The position numbers were made by a program, and so were the translations under genes. Of a DNA stretch of 64,000 nt, positions 55,701 to 63,579 are shown in pieces (the first letter of the stretch is position 1; every line of letters begins with the position of its first letter). The notes beneath the pieces are model-generated. The model did not search any database, was not told the DNA's origin, and worked only from the letters and a program-made list of their open reading frames with translations. Source of the DNA: Arthrobacter sp. FW306-07-I (GTDB taxonomy: Bacteria > Actinomycetota > Actinomycetes > Actinomycetales > Micrococcaceae). The stretch is from assembly GCF_021800405.1 (NCBI RefSeq), contig NZ_CP084550.1, positions 1,426,001-1,490,000 of the forward strand, given 5' to 3'.

Positions 55701-55827
55701 CAAGACCTCGAATAACCCCAGCGGCATCTGGTATCACCTCAGCGACGGGATGGCCAAGGGCAACTGGCTCCGCTGCGACACCTCCAACGTTGGCTGCAAC
55801 CCGCCAAACGGCATGCCAAACCGCTAG
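49714..55827 (+). CDS. Giant membrane-anchored Ig-like/FN3 repeat protein (second paralogue)
   Basis: A 2037-residue paralogue with the same plan. There is a short basic N-terminus (MTTLLGKLGLKKRHKK), an anchor at about 20-39 and a propeller-like region to about 375, nearly identical to paralogue 1. About ten cadherin-like repeats follow (DNDSDPDGD, DNDTHP, NDTDPDGD loops), then FN3 domains from about 1472. A different cysteine-containing C-terminus ends it (TRSCTEPRKG, SQCNGEG, LRCDTSNVGC). Past the tract, similarity falls to clearly divergent paralogue level with shared blocks. Start is GTG at 49714, downstream of AGGGAAAAG. The MoxR gene follows after 83 bases, so this copy probably heads or feeds the operon. 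Confidence 0.9.
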   Translation: MTTLLGKLGLKKRHKKLATGTAFGAVVAVVVTGAVLYPGFKTTEVELNDGGVWVVSKSKNAVGRLNYPSRVLDGAVTPASTTFDVLQHAGEVFVDDETGSTLNQVSPANMRLGGDKQLPGAADVSFGARTISVTDAASGKVWAVSPSTVNGFDKEASEPVMVGSEGIVSAVGADDRIYSADPKTGVVTVTGVDASGAVTSSESSAWDGLKGAGDLQMTVVGDRPVVLDAAAGNLFLPGGKKLALENAREAKLQQAGPGSDVVAVATRSALLEQPLGGGTARTVTFDGEGVPAAPVQLGGCVHAAWSGANKYVRDCVNDGDDKKVDVPKASASPSYVFRVNRDLVVLNDVNSGNVWLVNQNMQLVNNWDDVIPPKNQSEDQDQESADNNTINVLPDRTKPNRPPETKPDAVGVRPGRTTILSVLDNDSDPDGDVLTAAVAADSGPKSGSLESIYGGTAFQITVPADAKPGTETFNYSASDGRGLSATGQVTLSVVGPDENKPPKFKRGEDTTMLVEQGKTVSQNILTDWIDPDGDDLVLLDAKAGNEQDQVKVRRDGLLTFQDSGATAGKKNVQVTIWDGRATVTGKVVVNVQPPGALAPVVNADHVTAVVGQDLVISPLKNDVDPNGGALRLAQVEANGPAELGPVTDGGTFTFRSSTPGPVYLTYIASNGPQSSQGLIRVDVESGNDGGDPVAVHDVALMPTGGSVLLDPLANDSDPSGGVLVLQSVKLPENATVSVSVINHSVLRITDILGTKDPILFEYTMSNGKKSATGSVSVVPVPAPAVVEAPQPKPDEVNVRVNDVVTIPVLDNDTHPQGQELSVDPVLPQSVDPADGKSFVSENTLRFIAGAQPKTVRAIYNAVDPQGQKSAAAVTIHILPLEGAENSRPQPRNLTARVVAAGTVRIPVPLDGIDPDGDSVQLTGIDSTPAMGTATVGSNFIDFTAAGDGAGTDTFRYKVVDRQGVANTGTVTVGIAPRGEINQKPTPVDDEVRVRPGRQIAVDAIANDTDPDGDRIRILTDGIEADPALQATVSKNSGRIILLAPNEAGTVNVRYTVADDRDATAQATIRLVVDNDVPLKAPIARDDRVTSAQAMGKTAVDVPVLKNDEDPDGVGENLKISTEATTARPGGNGNVLVDLTEQPQLIPYTVEDVDGQQSTAIIWVPGLGQQVPTLAKDEVIEVVAGQSVDVDLKEWVKVREGRSPRLTQADRIKLIGADGGDPIIRDGAGLKYSAGADYVGPGSLTFEVTDGTGPDDPAGLKSTLSIRTKVLPDPNKNNPPDLLGATVDVPKGDSASTDLGKLTSDPDQDDVEKMKYEMVGDSPGGFNARIEGNTLKVSAADSTATGTRAAVQVKATDPRGLEATATFQLSVTASNRPKPVANDDVEPNAAAGKPVTINVLANDANPFPETPLKIIAANTETGSGNVGVNGDSITVTPAPGFTGTLVVAYTVEDKTQDSSRHATARVRLTVKDKPASPTTPQAQSVGDQTALLNWSAPADRGSAITKYTVYGEGGFRQDCPANTCTLNGLTNNTTYHFQVTATNEFGESERSPASADVRPDVKPDTPLAPALKFGDKQLTVAWAAPASKGSPVKSYDLEISPAPAGQNAQIQGLTSVNYVWKGLQNGVSYKVRVLARNDAKDPSEWSPYSAAEVPAGVPATPAAPGVAQATPVGSQSQLRVVWSAPNNNGDAISAYTLTTLRGGAAISSQQVTGTSQNVTVDNSETNYTFTVSATNKAGTSATSAQSAAIRAAGKPGTVNAGTVKENGTSGQLDVTFTPLTEAQRNGSTASEIAYSYNADGKTGAIRAGGGTIGGMTNGRDITVTIIATSTKNNMSGDAKAIGTGNPYGPANAPNVNGTTSAKGDGQVHWTWNDPATNGRPLSYYEVSMDGGGWQNVGKANKFDAGAGGWNQSHKLRVRAFTVTAGAIGGPVTSTSGPDNTPPPPTDWNVTASPTRSCTEPRKGTDSFVAGNPSQCNGEGIWLDAGAYSRADRYQVWYKTSNNPSGIWYHLSDGMAKGNWLRCDTSNVGCNPPNGMPNR
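49771..50835 (+). repeat. 1065-bp near-identical tract, copy 2
   Basis: Partner of 43480-44544. Amino-acid differences I see are Ser to Asn and Arg to Lys (near 50411 and 50465); the others are silent. The unusual G/T-ending codon use is preserved. Confidence 0.95.
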
Positions 55828-55910
55828 CAATTTCCAGCATCATCTCGCATCAGTGGCACTCGAAAAACCGGGCTCCACCAACACCTGAACCAATAAAGGA
55901 AGCGCACCCT

Positions 55911-56882
55911 ATGACCATGACCATCGAGCAGGCCGAGTGGTTTGCCGACACATTCCAAAAGCTGGTTGCCAATGTGGGGCAGGCGGTGCTGGGCAAGGAA
56001 CACGTCATCCGGCTGACCTTCACCGCGATGCTGGCCGAGGGCCACGTCCTGTTCGAGGATGCGCCGGGCACGGGCAAGACCTCCCTGGCCCGGGCCCTCG
56101 CCGCCACCGTGCAGGGTTCCAACAACCGCATCCAGTTCACCCCTGACCTCCTTCCCTCGGACGTCACGGGCGTGACCATCTACGACCAGAAGACGCAGAA
56201 GTTCGAGTTCCACAAGGGCCCGATCTTCAACAACATCGTGCTGGCCGATGAAATCAACCGCGCCTCGCCCAAGACCCAGTCGGCTCTCCTCGAGGTCATG
56301 GAGGAGTCCCGGGTCACTGTGGATGGCGTCACCTACTCCGCGGGCCGCCCGTTCATGGTCATGGCCACCCAAAACCCCATCGAGCAAGCCGGCACGTACC
56401 GCCTGCCCGAAGCCCAGCTGGACCGCTTCCTGATCAAGACATCCATCGGTTACCCGGACCACGCGTCCACCGTCCGCCTCCTGGGCGGCAGCAACCTGAA
56501 GGACCGGTCCAAGGACCTGTCCGCCGTCATCACCACCCAGGCGGTGGCGGACATGGCGGACCTCGCGGCAACGGCACACATCGACACAGCGGTGCTGGAG
56601 TACATCTCCCGCCTGTGCGAGGAAACCCGCAACGCTCCCGAAACCAGGCTCGGCGTCTCCGTGCGCGGCGCCCTTGCCATGGTGCGGGCCGCCAAGGTGT
56701 GGGCCGCCTCGCAGGGACGCAACTTCGTGCTGCCGGATGACATCAAGGAACTGGCCCCCGTGGTGTGGACCCACCGGTTCGTGATGGACCCCGAAGCCGA
56801 GTTCTCCGGTGCCACCGCAGAGGCCGTGCTGACCAGGATCCTGGCCGACGTCGCCGCACCGCAGCAGCGCACCAACGCCTGA
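55911..56882 (+). CDS. MoxR-family AAA+ ATPase
   Basis: A 323-residue ATPase thought to act as a chaperone for maturation or complex assembly. Walker A is EDAPGTGKTSLA near residue 50, Walker B VLADEINRASPKTQ near residue 112, sensor 1 is in MATQNPIEQAGTYRLPEAQLDRF, and the C-terminal lid follows (VSVRGALAMVRAAKVWA). MoxR proteins are usually paired with a DUF58/VWA-type partner, which is the next gene. AAAGGAAG precedes the ATG; an ATG six bases later is an alternative. Confidence 0.95.
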   Translation: MTMTIEQAEWFADTFQKLVANVGQAVLGKEHVIRLTFTAMLAEGHVLFEDAPGTGKTSLARALAATVQGSNNRIQFTPDLLPSDVTGVTIYDQKTQKFEFHKGPIFNNIVLADEINRASPKTQSALLEVMEESRVTVDGVTYSAGRPFMVMATQNPIEQAGTYRLPEAQLDRFLIKTSIGYPDHASTVRLLGGSNLKDRSKDLSAVITTQAVADMADLAATAHIDTAVLEYISRLCEETRNAPETRLGVSVRGALAMVRAAKVWAASQGRNFVLPDDIKELAPVVWTHRFVMDPEAEFSGATAEAVLTRILADVAAPQQRTNA

Positions 56883-56952
56883 CCGGCTGGCTGCAGCCCG
56901 GCGCTACAGCCGCCACCACTCCATCCCAGCGCAACAACGAAGGCACACCCTT

Positions 56953-58296
56953 ATGTCCGACGGCACGTCCAGCGGCACCCCGTTGACCCGGCTCACGGAG
57001 CGATTCCAACAGCTCTTCCACCGGAACGGCCGCCCCACCCGCCTGCACCCTGCAGCGGTATGGTCCGAAGCCAGCAGCACAGCCCTCCAGGCCCTGACAC
57101 CAGCCTGGCGGGCCGTCCGCGACACCTGGCTGAAGTATGCCTGGCCGGTGCTTTCCGTAGTCAGCATCCTGGGCTGGTCCGTCCTGGCCGCCGCCATCCT
57201 GCTCTGGACCACGGGCCAGGCATTCGGCTGGCAGGAAGCCACTGCGGCCTCCATTGCTGCCTTCGCCATGTTCGTGATCGCGGTGGCCTTCATCCTGGGC
57301 CGGTCCTCCTACGGGGTGGTCCTGGACCTGGCCCGCACGCGGGTCGCGGTGGGGGACAGTGCCGTGGGCAGCATTGCCGTCTCCAACACTTCCGCGCGGC
57401 CACTGCTGCCGGCCGCGCTGGAACTGCCCGTGGGCAGCACCACCGCGGTGTTCCACCTGCCGCGGATGAAGCCCGGGCAAGTCCACGAGGACCTGTTCAC
57501 CATCCCCACCGCCCGGCGCGCCGTCATCGTGGTGGGACCGGTCCGCTCCGTCCGCGCAGACCCACTGCACCTGCTGCGCCGCCAGGTCCTCTGGACCGAG
57601 CCGGAAGACCTCTTCGTCCACCCACGTACCGTCGCCTTGGCAGGCTCGGCCGCAGGCTTCATCCGCGACCTCGAAGGCATGCCCACCACAGACCTCTCCA
57701 GCGCCGACGTTTCCTTCCACGCACTGCGCGACTATGTGCCGGGCGATGACCGCCGGCACATCCACTGGAAGACCACCGCCCGCACCAACAAGCTGATGGT
57801 GCGCCAGTTCGAGGAAACGCGCCGCGCCCACCTGGCCATTTCGCTGTCCATCAACACCGAGGAATACGCCTCCGAAACCGAGTTCGAGATGGCCATCTCG
57901 GTGGCTGCCTCCATCGGCCGCCAGGCCATCCGCGAGCAGCGGGAACTGGATGTCCTGACCCAAAAGGGGCCCCTGCGCTGCGAAACCGGCCGCAACATGC
58001 TGGACGACATGACACGGATCGTCGGCACTCCGATGCGCCGCACCGCCGTCGACCTCGCCCGGACCCTGGCCGACACCGTCCCCAACGCCTCCGTGGTCTT
58101 CTTCGTGGTGGGCAGCAACGTCACGGCGACCCAGCTCCGTTCCGCCGCCGCCTCGGTACCGCCCGGCGTGCGAAGCCTGGCCGTACGGGTGGAAGCCGGG
58201 GCGGCCCCCACCCGGGCCAACATCGCAGACCTTACTGTCCTGACGCTCGGCGACCTGGCCGACCTTGCCATCGTGCTGAGAAAGGCGGCCGCATGA
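56953..58296 (+). CDS. DUF58 domain protein, MoxR partner
   Basis: A 447-residue membrane protein with two hydrophobic segments at about residues 62-85 and 93-115. A beta-rich extracytoplasmic or cytoplasmic region follows, then the DUF58 signature FHALRDYVPGDDRRHIHWKTTART near residue 256 and a VWA-like C-terminal fold. DUF58 proteins occur next to moxR across bacteria, and their biochemical role is unsettled. Start at 56953 has AAGG about 12 bases upstream. The stop overlaps the next start as ATGA. Confidence 0.92.
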   Translation: MSDGTSSGTPLTRLTERFQQLFHRNGRPTRLHPAAVWSEASSTALQALTPAWRAVRDTWLKYAWPVLSVVSILGWSVLAAAILLWTTGQAFGWQEATAASIAAFAMFVIAVAFILGRSSYGVVLDLARTRVAVGDSAVGSIAVSNTSARPLLPAALELPVGSTTAVFHLPRMKPGQVHEDLFTIPTARRAVIVVGPVRSVRADPLHLLRRQVLWTEPEDLFVHPRTVALAGSAAGFIRDLEGMPTTDLSSADVSFHALRDYVPGDDRRHIHWKTTARTNKLMVRQFEETRRAHLAISLSINTEEYASETEFEMAISVAASIGRQAIREQRELDVLTQKGPLRCETGRNMLDDMTRIVGTPMRRTAVDLARTLADTVPNASVVFFVVGSNVTATQLRSAAASVPPGVRSLAVRVEAGAAPTRANIADLTVLTLGDLADLAIVLRKAAA

Positions 58297-60854
58297 GCAC
58301 CGCACCGGGCCGTTCCCCAGAGACGTCCATCCCGCCCACCCGTACCCGCCGGAAAGCTGCCGCCCCGGAGTCGGCCTTCGCTGACGGGCAGCCGCTGTGG
58401 CACTTCCTGCTCGACGCCGGCGCCCTGGTGGTCCTGCTGGGCCTGGGCCTGCTTGGATTCGGCCTGAGCTTCGGCGGCGACCCCTATTACCTTCTGTCGG
58501 GATTCGGGGGCATCATCCTGGGCCTGGCGATTGGGGCGGCGAACGCCCACCTGCGCCTGGGCCTGCTGATTACCACTGCCCTGGCGCTGGCAGCGTACCT
58601 GGTGCTCGGCACCTGGCTGGCCGTGCCGGACGCCGCCATCGCCGGCTTCGTCCCCACCCTGGACTCGCTGCGCACCCTGCTGCTGGGCGTCGTCTTCGCC
58701 TGGAAGGACATGCTCACCGTGGGCGTACCGGTGGGCACGGCGGGCGGCGTGCTCATCGTCCCGTTCCTGAGCTCGCTCATCACAGCCCTCCTGGCCGCGC
58801 TCCTGACCTGGCGGCTCCGCAGCCCCTACCTGCCCCTCCTGCCGGTACTGGTCCTGTTCGTCACGGGCATCGCCTTCAGCACCAACGCCGCCTTCCTGAC
58901 CCTGGAACGCGGCATCGGCCTGACCGTCCTCGGAATCGCCTGGGCAACCTTCCGCCGGGACGCCCTGCGCCGGAACAGCACCAAGCGGGTGGCGGTGAAC
59001 AACCCGCAAAATGACAGTTCCACTGCGCGGCGGGCCAGGATCCGCCGGCTGGGCATGGCCGCCGGCGTCATCGCCGTCAGCGTGGGAATTACCGCGGTGG
59101 CTGCCCCGCTGGTCAGCGCCGGCGAGGACCGGAAAGTTCTCCGCAACGTGGTGGTGCCGCCGTTCGATCCCAAGGACTACATCACCCCGCTCGCCAGTTT
59201 CCGGACCTACGTGAAGGACAAGAAGGACGACACCCTGTTCGTAGTCAAGGGCCTCCCGCGCGATGGCCGGGTGCGCCTGGGAGCCCTGGATGCCTTCAAT
59301 GGCACCAACTACAACATGGACCCCAACGGCTCAGGCAACTTCAGCAAGGTGGGCGACGCCAAGTCCATCAATACGCTCGCCGACACGTCCGGGGTAGTGC
59401 CCACCAACGACTACTCGATCAGCATCAGCATCGAGGACTACCAGGGCTTTTTCGTGCCCGGCGGCCGCAAGACCACCGGCATCAGCTTTGACCAGACCGG
59501 CTCCGCCGCGGCTGCCGGCCTCTACTTCAACCCGGGATCCGACACCGCCGTCTCCACCAGCGGGCTGTCCAAGGGCGACTCCTACACTGTCCAGGTCTCC
59601 GATCCCGTCAAGCTTGAGCACGGGCAGCTGACCCAGTACGACTTCGCCAAGGTCTCCCTCCCGGACCCCCTGGAGGTACCGCCGGTAGTAGGCTCACAGG
59701 CCAACGACCTGTCTGCCGATGCCCCGACGGCGATCGACCGGGTGCGCCAGATCGAGGCGCATTTCCAGAAGACCGGCGCCTTCAGCAACGGCCTGGTGAG
59801 CGAGGGGCAGCTGCCCAGCGTCTCGGGCCACGGCTCCGCCCGCATCCGCAGCCTGCTGACCGCCAAGCAGATGCTCGGCGACGACGAACAGTACGCGGTG
59901 GCCATGTCCCTGATGCTGCGGCACCTTGGCATCCCGTCCCGCGTTGTGATGGGCTTCTACCCGGAGCCGACCAGCCCCGAAAACGGTGCGGGCGAGGTAA
60001 AGATCACCGGCAAGGACGTCCACGCCTGGGTGGAAGTGGCGTTCGAGCGGGTGGGCTGGGTCAGCTTCGATCCCACCCCGCCCAAGGACAACATCCCCAT
60101 CCCGCCGGACCCCGAAAGCAAGTCCAAGCCCAAGCCGCAGGTGCTGCAGCCGCCGCCCCCGCCGCAGGAGCCGGCGGACCTGCCGCCGGACTCCTCACCG
60201 GACGCGCTGGACGCGGACCAGAAGAAGAACAATCCGTGGCTGTTCTGGGGCGCGCTCCTGGGCGCCCTGGGCGTCGCCGCCATTCCGCTGGTCATCCTGG
60301 CACTGCCGCTGTTGCTGATCGCTTTGCTGAAGGCACGACGGCGGAAGTCGCGTTTCCGTGACGGCCACCCCGCCCAGCGTGTGGGCGGAGGTTGGAACGA
60401 GGTGGTGAGCCTGGCGACGGACCTGGGTGCCGCCGTCGACACCCGTTCGACACGGCGCGAAAGCGCCGCTGTCCTCGCCGAGGCTTTCCCCGCAACCTCG
60501 GGGACCACCACCATGCTGGCCCGCCGTGCGGACGCGTCAATCTTCGGGGCCGGGGAACCGACGGAGGAGCAGGTCCGGGAGTACTGGACGATCGTTGACG
60601 GGTCGCTCAAGGAGATGACATCCGGGATGGGCTTCTGGCGCCGGCAGCAGGCGCGGTTTTCGCCGCGCTCGCTGCTCGCCGACGCCCGGACGGCCATGAA
60701 CTCCGGCAGGAGCCTCAAGCTGCGCGGCGGCCGATTGGCATTGCCGACGGTCCCTGGGATCCTTGCCGCACGCCGCCGCCGAACGTCCGGCAATGCTGAT
60801 GCGCCGCCGCCCCGGGAGCAAGAACCCACCCAGCAAGGACCAAGCCAGCAGTGA
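58293..60854 (+). CDS. TgpA-like transglutaminase-fold membrane protein with substituted nucleophile
   Basis: An 853-residue protein of the DUF3488/transglutaminase (TgpA) type. About seven hydrophobic segments lie before residue 280, then an extracytoplasmic domain with the transglutaminase core at about 500-600, a Pro-rich linker (610-650), one more membrane segment (about 650-675) and a cytoplasmic tail. The canonical GYCEQFA motif reads GDDEQYA here, so the nucleophilic Cys is Asp531 (codon GAC at 59883-59885). The His577 in DVHAWVEV and Asp593 in SFDPTPP of the triad remain. I infer a catalytically altered or structural role. The start overlaps the DUF58 gene (ATGA) and the stop overlaps the next gene. 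Confidence 0.9.
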   Translation: MSTAPGRSPETSIPPTRTRRKAAAPESAFADGQPLWHFLLDAGALVVLLGLGLLGFGLSFGGDPYYLLSGFGGIILGLAIGAANAHLRLGLLITTALALAAYLVLGTWLAVPDAAIAGFVPTLDSLRTLLLGVVFAWKDMLTVGVPVGTAGGVLIVPFLSSLITALLAALLTWRLRSPYLPLLPVLVLFVTGIAFSTNAAFLTLERGIGLTVLGIAWATFRRDALRRNSTKRVAVNNPQNDSSTARRARIRRLGMAAGVIAVSVGITAVAAPLVSAGEDRKVLRNVVVPPFDPKDYITPLASFRTYVKDKKDDTLFVVKGLPRDGRVRLGALDAFNGTNYNMDPNGSGNFSKVGDAKSINTLADTSGVVPTNDYSISISIEDYQGFFVPGGRKTTGISFDQTGSAAAAGLYFNPGSDTAVSTSGLSKGDSYTVQVSDPVKLEHGQLTQYDFAKVSLPDPLEVPPVVGSQANDLSADAPTAIDRVRQIEAHFQKTGAFSNGLVSEGQLPSVSGHGSARIRSLLTAKQMLGDDEQYAVAMSLMLRHLGIPSRVVMGFYPEPTSPENGAGEVKITGKDVHAWVEVAFERVGWVSFDPTPPKDNIPIPPDPESKSKPKPQVLQPPPPPQEPADLPPDSSPDALDADQKKNNPWLFWGALLGALGVAAIPLVILALPLLLIALLKARRRKSRFRDGHPAQRVGGGWNEVVSLATDLGAAVDTRSTRRESAAVLAEAFPATSGTTTMLARRADASIFGAGEPTEEQVREYWTIVDGSLKEMTSGMGFWRRQQARFSPRSLLADARTAMNSGRSLKLRGGRLALPTVPGILAARRRRTSGNADAPPPREQEPTQQGPSQQ

Positions 60855-62611
60855 TGCCCGACGCCGAACGCTGCCCCCGCTGCCAGCAGCAGATCCGTGC
60901 GGGGGCCACCTTCTGCACTGCCTGCGGCGCGCCGCTGCCCAACCGGGCGGCGCGCCGCACCCGCACTCCGGACCCGCTTCCCGATCACGGCCCCAGTGCT
61001 GCCAGGGAGGCGCGCCCCGAGCATGCGCCGGGGATTCCCGGTACTATCCCGGTAGTAGAAAGGCCCCCGGCAGGTCAGCCGGCGGGCAGCGCATTGACGG
61101 GCCCTGTACGCACGGGCTCCGGGCCGGGCAGGACCGGAGGTTCCACGAAGGTGGAAACCGCTCCAGGGGGAGGAACGGGAATGGCAGTAAACCTTCAGCT
61201 TGTTCCGGCTACGGCGGGCAAGCGGCTTGGTGCTGCCGTCATTGACTGGCTGCCCGGGGTGGCGGTGCTGGTGGTGACGTTCGCCATTGGCTTTGCCGGC
61301 ATCACGCGGACCAGGAGCGGCGGCTTCATTGTCTACGACACGTCGTCCCTGGTGCTTTTCGGCGGCATCGGCCTTGGCCTGACCCTGGCCTACCTGTTTG
61401 TCGTCCTCGGGCTGGAGGGCCGCAGCGGCAAGACGCCCGGCAACCTGCTGATGGGCATCCGCAGCGCGGACCAGGACGGCTACGCGCCCGGCGCCGGAGC
61501 TGTGTTCCTGCGCGGTCTCATTACCGGAGCCGGCGTCCTGCTGGCCTTGCTCGCGGCGGTGCTGGTGGTGGTGTTCAAGTGGTTTGACGTTGCGTTGTTC
61601 ATTCTGGGGCCGCTGGTCCTGGTGGCTGCCGTCTGGGCTGTGCTGGTGGTTGTTTCCTGCACATGGGACAAGAACGGCGGGCTGCGCGGCTGGAATGACA
61701 CCGCGGCCAAGACCTTGGTTTTCGACGTCAAAGCGGGCCGGGACCCCATCACCACGGGTGGCATCCAGGGGCCCTACAGCTTCGCGCCCTTGGACCTTCC
61801 GCCCGTCCAGCAGGTGCTGTCCCCGGTTGCTGGAGCCAAAGCGCCGCACGCGGCAGGATCCCGGGCATCGGCGTCCGGGATATCGGCGTCCCCAACAGCT
61901 TCATCCCAGCCACCGGCATCCTTCACGCCGGCACACTCCGCGCCGGCGCCCGTCGCGCCCCAGCCTGACGTGACCCAGGCCGCGGCGCCCCCGGCAGTTG
62001 CAGCCCAAGCACCCCAGGCACCTGCGCCGTCGGCCGCCCTGCCATCCCAGACCATGCCGTACACCTCGCCGGCATCCTTCGCGCCGCCGGCCGGTGGCAC
62101 GCCCGCCGATAGCGCCCCTGCTGCTGGTGCCCAGGTTTCGCCGGCAGGCTTCGAGCAGGCTAGCGCGCAGTCCTTTGTGCCTGCCGGCGCTGCCTCCGGT
62201 CACCGGATGCCCCCACCGCATGTGGACGACGACGTCGAACGCACCCAGGTGCGCCCCGGCACCAATCGGCCGGCCCAGGCCGCAGTCCTGCGCATCCGCC
62301 TCGACGACGGCAGGGACTTCCAGCTGGACCGCAGCGTCCTAGTGGGCCGCAACCCCGTGGGACAGGTCGGGGAACAGCATGCCCAGCTGCTGGCCGTGGA
62401 CGATCCCGGCCGCTCCATTTCGAAGACGCACCTGCACCTGCTCACCGACGGCGCAGGCATCTGGGTGACGGACCGGCACTCAACCAACGGAAGCGCCGTC
62501 ACCACCCCGGACGGGCTGCGCACCCCGCTGGTGCCGGGCGTCCCCACCTTTGTTACCCCGGGATCCAGCGTGAATTTTGGAGACCGTACCTTTTACCTAG
62601 GACAGGCATGA
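60854..62611 (+). CDS. Zinc-ribbon, RDD membrane domain and FHA domain protein
   Basis: A 585-residue three-part protein. The N-terminal zinc ribbon has two Cys pairs (CPRCQQQ and CTACGAP). An RDD domain with several hydrophobic segments spans about residues 125-290 (AGKRLGAAVIDWLPG, later TPGNLLMGIRS). A 150-residue Ala/Pro-rich linker leads to a C-terminal FHA domain from about 480 (LVGRNPVGQ, RSISKTHLHLL, DRHSTNGS), with the Arg, Ser, His and Asn-Gly positions needed for phosphothreonine binding. Likely a membrane-tethered reader of a Ser/Thr kinase. The ATG at 60854 shares its A with the upstream TGA; GTG at 60851 is an alternative. Confidence 0.9.
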   Translation: MPDAERCPRCQQQIRAGATFCTACGAPLPNRAARRTRTPDPLPDHGPSAAREARPEHAPGIPGTIPVVERPPAGQPAGSALTGPVRTGSGPGRTGGSTKVETAPGGGTGMAVNLQLVPATAGKRLGAAVIDWLPGVAVLVVTFAIGFAGITRTRSGGFIVYDTSSLVLFGGIGLGLTLAYLFVVLGLEGRSGKTPGNLLMGIRSADQDGYAPGAGAVFLRGLITGAGVLLALLAAVLVVVFKWFDVALFILGPLVLVAAVWAVLVVVSCTWDKNGGLRGWNDTAAKTLVFDVKAGRDPITTGGIQGPYSFAPLDLPPVQQVLSPVAGAKAPHAAGSRASASGISASPTASSQPPASFTPAHSAPAPVAPQPDVTQAAAPPAVAAQAPQAPAPSAALPSQTMPYTSPASFAPPAGGTPADSAPAAGAQVSPAGFEQASAQSFVPAGAASGHRMPPPHVDDDVERTQVRPGTNRPAQAAVLRIRLDDGRDFQLDRSVLVGRNPVGQVGEQHAQLLAVDDPGRSISKTHLHLLTDGAGIWVTDRHSTNGSAVTTPDGLRTPLVPGVPTFVTPGSSVNFGDRTFYLGQA

Positions 62612-63579
62612 ACCAGCACCCCGCCAGTGTTTCCTCCACCATCCAGCCGGGGCCGGGCCTTAGCCTCTCCTGCGGCTACGGGACGGACAGGGGGCTCCGC
62701 CGGGAGCTGAATGAGGATTCGTACATAGCCGCCGATCCAGTCTTCGCCGTGGCCGACGGCATGGGCGGCCACGAAGCCGGCGAGATTGCCAGCGGCCTGT
62801 GCGTGCGTGCCCTGGCCGAGATGCCCCAGGTCACCACGGGGGAGCGGAACATCACTGCGTCCGTCCTCCAGCAGCACCTGGTCCGCGCCGACGCCTCCAT
62901 CCGTGAAGCCGCCGGTGCCCGCGCCGGTACCACGCTGACGGGCGCGGTCATTGTGGAACAGATGGGCATGCCGTACTGGCTGGTGATGAACATCGGCGAC
63001 TCCCGCACCTACCGGCTCAGCCTGGGACGCTTCGAGCAGATCAGCGTGGACCACTCGGAAGTCCAGGAACTGGTGGACGCCGGTGAAATCACCCCCCAGG
63101 AAGCCACCGTCCACCCGCGCCGGCATGTGGTGACGCGGGCCTTGGGCACCGGGGATGAGACGGAGGCGGACTACTGGCTCCTCCCCGTCGAGGAAGGCGA
63201 CCGCGTGCTGGTCTGTTCCGACGGCCTGACCGGCGAACTGGCAGACGATGACATCCTCCGGATCCTCAGCACCGTGCCAGACCCGCAGGACGCCGTGGAC
63301 GCCCTGATCCAGGCGGCCCTGCGCAACGGCGGCCGTGACAACGTCACCGCCATCGTGGTGGACGCCCGCAACGTGGCGAACGACGACGGCGCGGGCACCA
63401 CGGCGCCCCGCCACACCACCGCTGACGGGGACGAAGTGACGCTGCCGCGCCCGCAGTCCTCCGAGGCCGTGACAGAACCGTTGCCCGAACCGCTGGTGGA
63501 CGGCACGGCATTGGAAGCAAGGACCGCGCTGACTGACGGCACTTCGCTCGAGGAAGAGCCGGGCGATGACCGGCGCTAG
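62608..63579 (+). CDS. PP2C-family serine/threonine phosphatase
   Basis: Dephosphorylates phospho-Ser/Thr proteins using two metal ions. The 323-residue protein shows all main PPM motifs: RRELNEDSYI, FAVADGMGGHEAGE, AGTTLTGAVI, NIGDSRTYRL, VLVCSDGLTGEL and GGRDNVTAIVVDA, so it should be active. A 75-residue acidic C-terminal tail lacks a membrane segment, so the enzyme is cytosolic. It overlaps the FHA gene by four bases and the next gene by 14, marking it as part of a phospho-signalling module. A cognate kinase is not in this window. Confidence 0.93.
   Translation: MNQHPASVSSTIQPGPGLSLSCGYGTDRGLRRELNEDSYIAADPVFAVADGMGGHEAGEIASGLCVRALAEMPQVTTGERNITASVLQQHLVRADASIREAAGARAGTTLTGAVIVEQMGMPYWLVMNIGDSRTYRLSLGRFEQISVDHSEVQELVDAGEITPQEATVHPRRHVVTRALGTGDETEADYWLLPVEEGDRVLVCSDGLTGELADDDILRILSTVPDPQDAVDALIQAALRNGGRDNVTAIVVDARNVANDDGAGTTAPRHTTADGDEVTLPRPQSSEAVTEPLPEPLVDGTALEARTALTDGTSLEEEPGDDRR

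Noticed and set aside
43396..55827. Diversity-generating retroelement or phase-variable cassette
   Set aside because: The two tracts are nearly identical without adenine-directed variation, and no reverse transcriptase or recombinase gene is present.
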